NCBI RefSeq assembly: GCF_010093135.1
Contig: NZ_PDWK01000025.1
Span: 1-42,002 of the forward strand
Direction of reading: 5' to 3'
Source of the DNA: Pseudoxanthomonas taiwanensis
GTDB lineage: Bacteria; Pseudomonadota; Gammaproteobacteria; Xanthomonadales; Xanthomonadaceae
Length of the DNA: 42,002 bases
Positions 41,927-42,002 of the stretch are shown here, piece after piece (the stretch's first letter is position 1; each line of letters opens with the position of its first letter). The notes below the pieces were generated by a model. The model did no database searches and was not told where the DNA came from. It saw only the letters and a list, made by a program, of their open reading frames with translations. The position numbers and the translations under genes are program-made.

Positions 41927-42002
41927 CGTATCCGGCCCCGAGACCAGCCGGATTCCTCCCGCGGCGGTGGCCGGTGCCGCCCGCGCCCGTATGCCCCCAC
42001 GC
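41927..42002. other. Right edge, no gene seen
   Basis: GC-rich sequence after the tRNA-Pro terminator with no reading frame or structure that can be supported within the window. Confidence 0.4.

Overview
The window is a high-GC chromosomal segment carrying core metabolism rather than a prophage, plasmid or island. Codon third positions are almost all G or C. The gene set (complete ccm operon, thrABC with a leader peptide, two-subunit class III PHA synthase, a DUF3247 protein, many TonB/GntP-type nutrient genes) points to a gammaproteobacterium of the Xanthomonadaceae type (Lysobacter, Luteimonas, Pseudoxanthomonas or Stenotrophomonas relatives). That placement is an inference from gene content and composition. 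No transposase, integrase or CRISPR array was found. Only the left edge (about 1-120) is clearly less GC-rich.

Layout. 1-394 has no gene. 395-7358 is a cytochrome c maturation operon, ccmABCDEF-dsbE-ccmH-ccmI, with overlapping starts and stops except for a 253-nt gap before ccmC. 7435-9350 holds a MetX-family acyltransferase, a cysteine dioxygenase and tRNA-Leu(CAA). 9406-13479 is a mix of small proteins, a soluble PAS histidine kinase with a single-domain receiver, a cysteine hydrolase, a HEXXH membrane protein and a PspC-domain protein. 13731-16460 (minus) holds phaE-phaC and pssA.

16540-28143 is the most interesting block. A 3-hydroxybutyrate-oligomer hydrolase with a lipoprotein signal is divergent from a 3-hydroxybutyrate dehydrogenase. 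These are followed by a LuxR-type response regulator, a NUDIX hydrolase, a very large sensor kinase with an SLC5 transporter domain (CrbS/MxtR-like), a TonB-dependent receptor and a divergent GntP-family permease. Read together they suggest a pathway that takes up 3-hydroxybutyrate oligomers through the outer membrane, cleaves them in the periplasm, imports the monomer and oxidises it to acetoacetate, under the adjacent two-component system. A 16-bp motif, identical at 14 positions, lies in both divergent promoter regions at nearly the same distance from a possible -10. Between the convergent regulator and NUDIX genes lies a 126-bp tandem duplication, each copy with a perfect DnaA box.

28151-30076 encodes two L,D-transpeptidase-type proteins. 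30151-35079 is thrC-thrB-thrA (minus) preceded by a 23-residue Thr/Ile-rich leader peptide and a set of alternative hairpins, one of which covers the thrA ribosome binding site. 35292-35368 is tRNA-Arg(CCU). 35529-38672 encodes an antiquitin-type aldehyde dehydrogenase, a methyltransferase and a phosphoesterase. 38717-41714 is pyrD-murB-EamA permease, each overlapping the next. The window ends with tRNA-Pro(CGG), with a good promoter and a clear intrinsic terminator.
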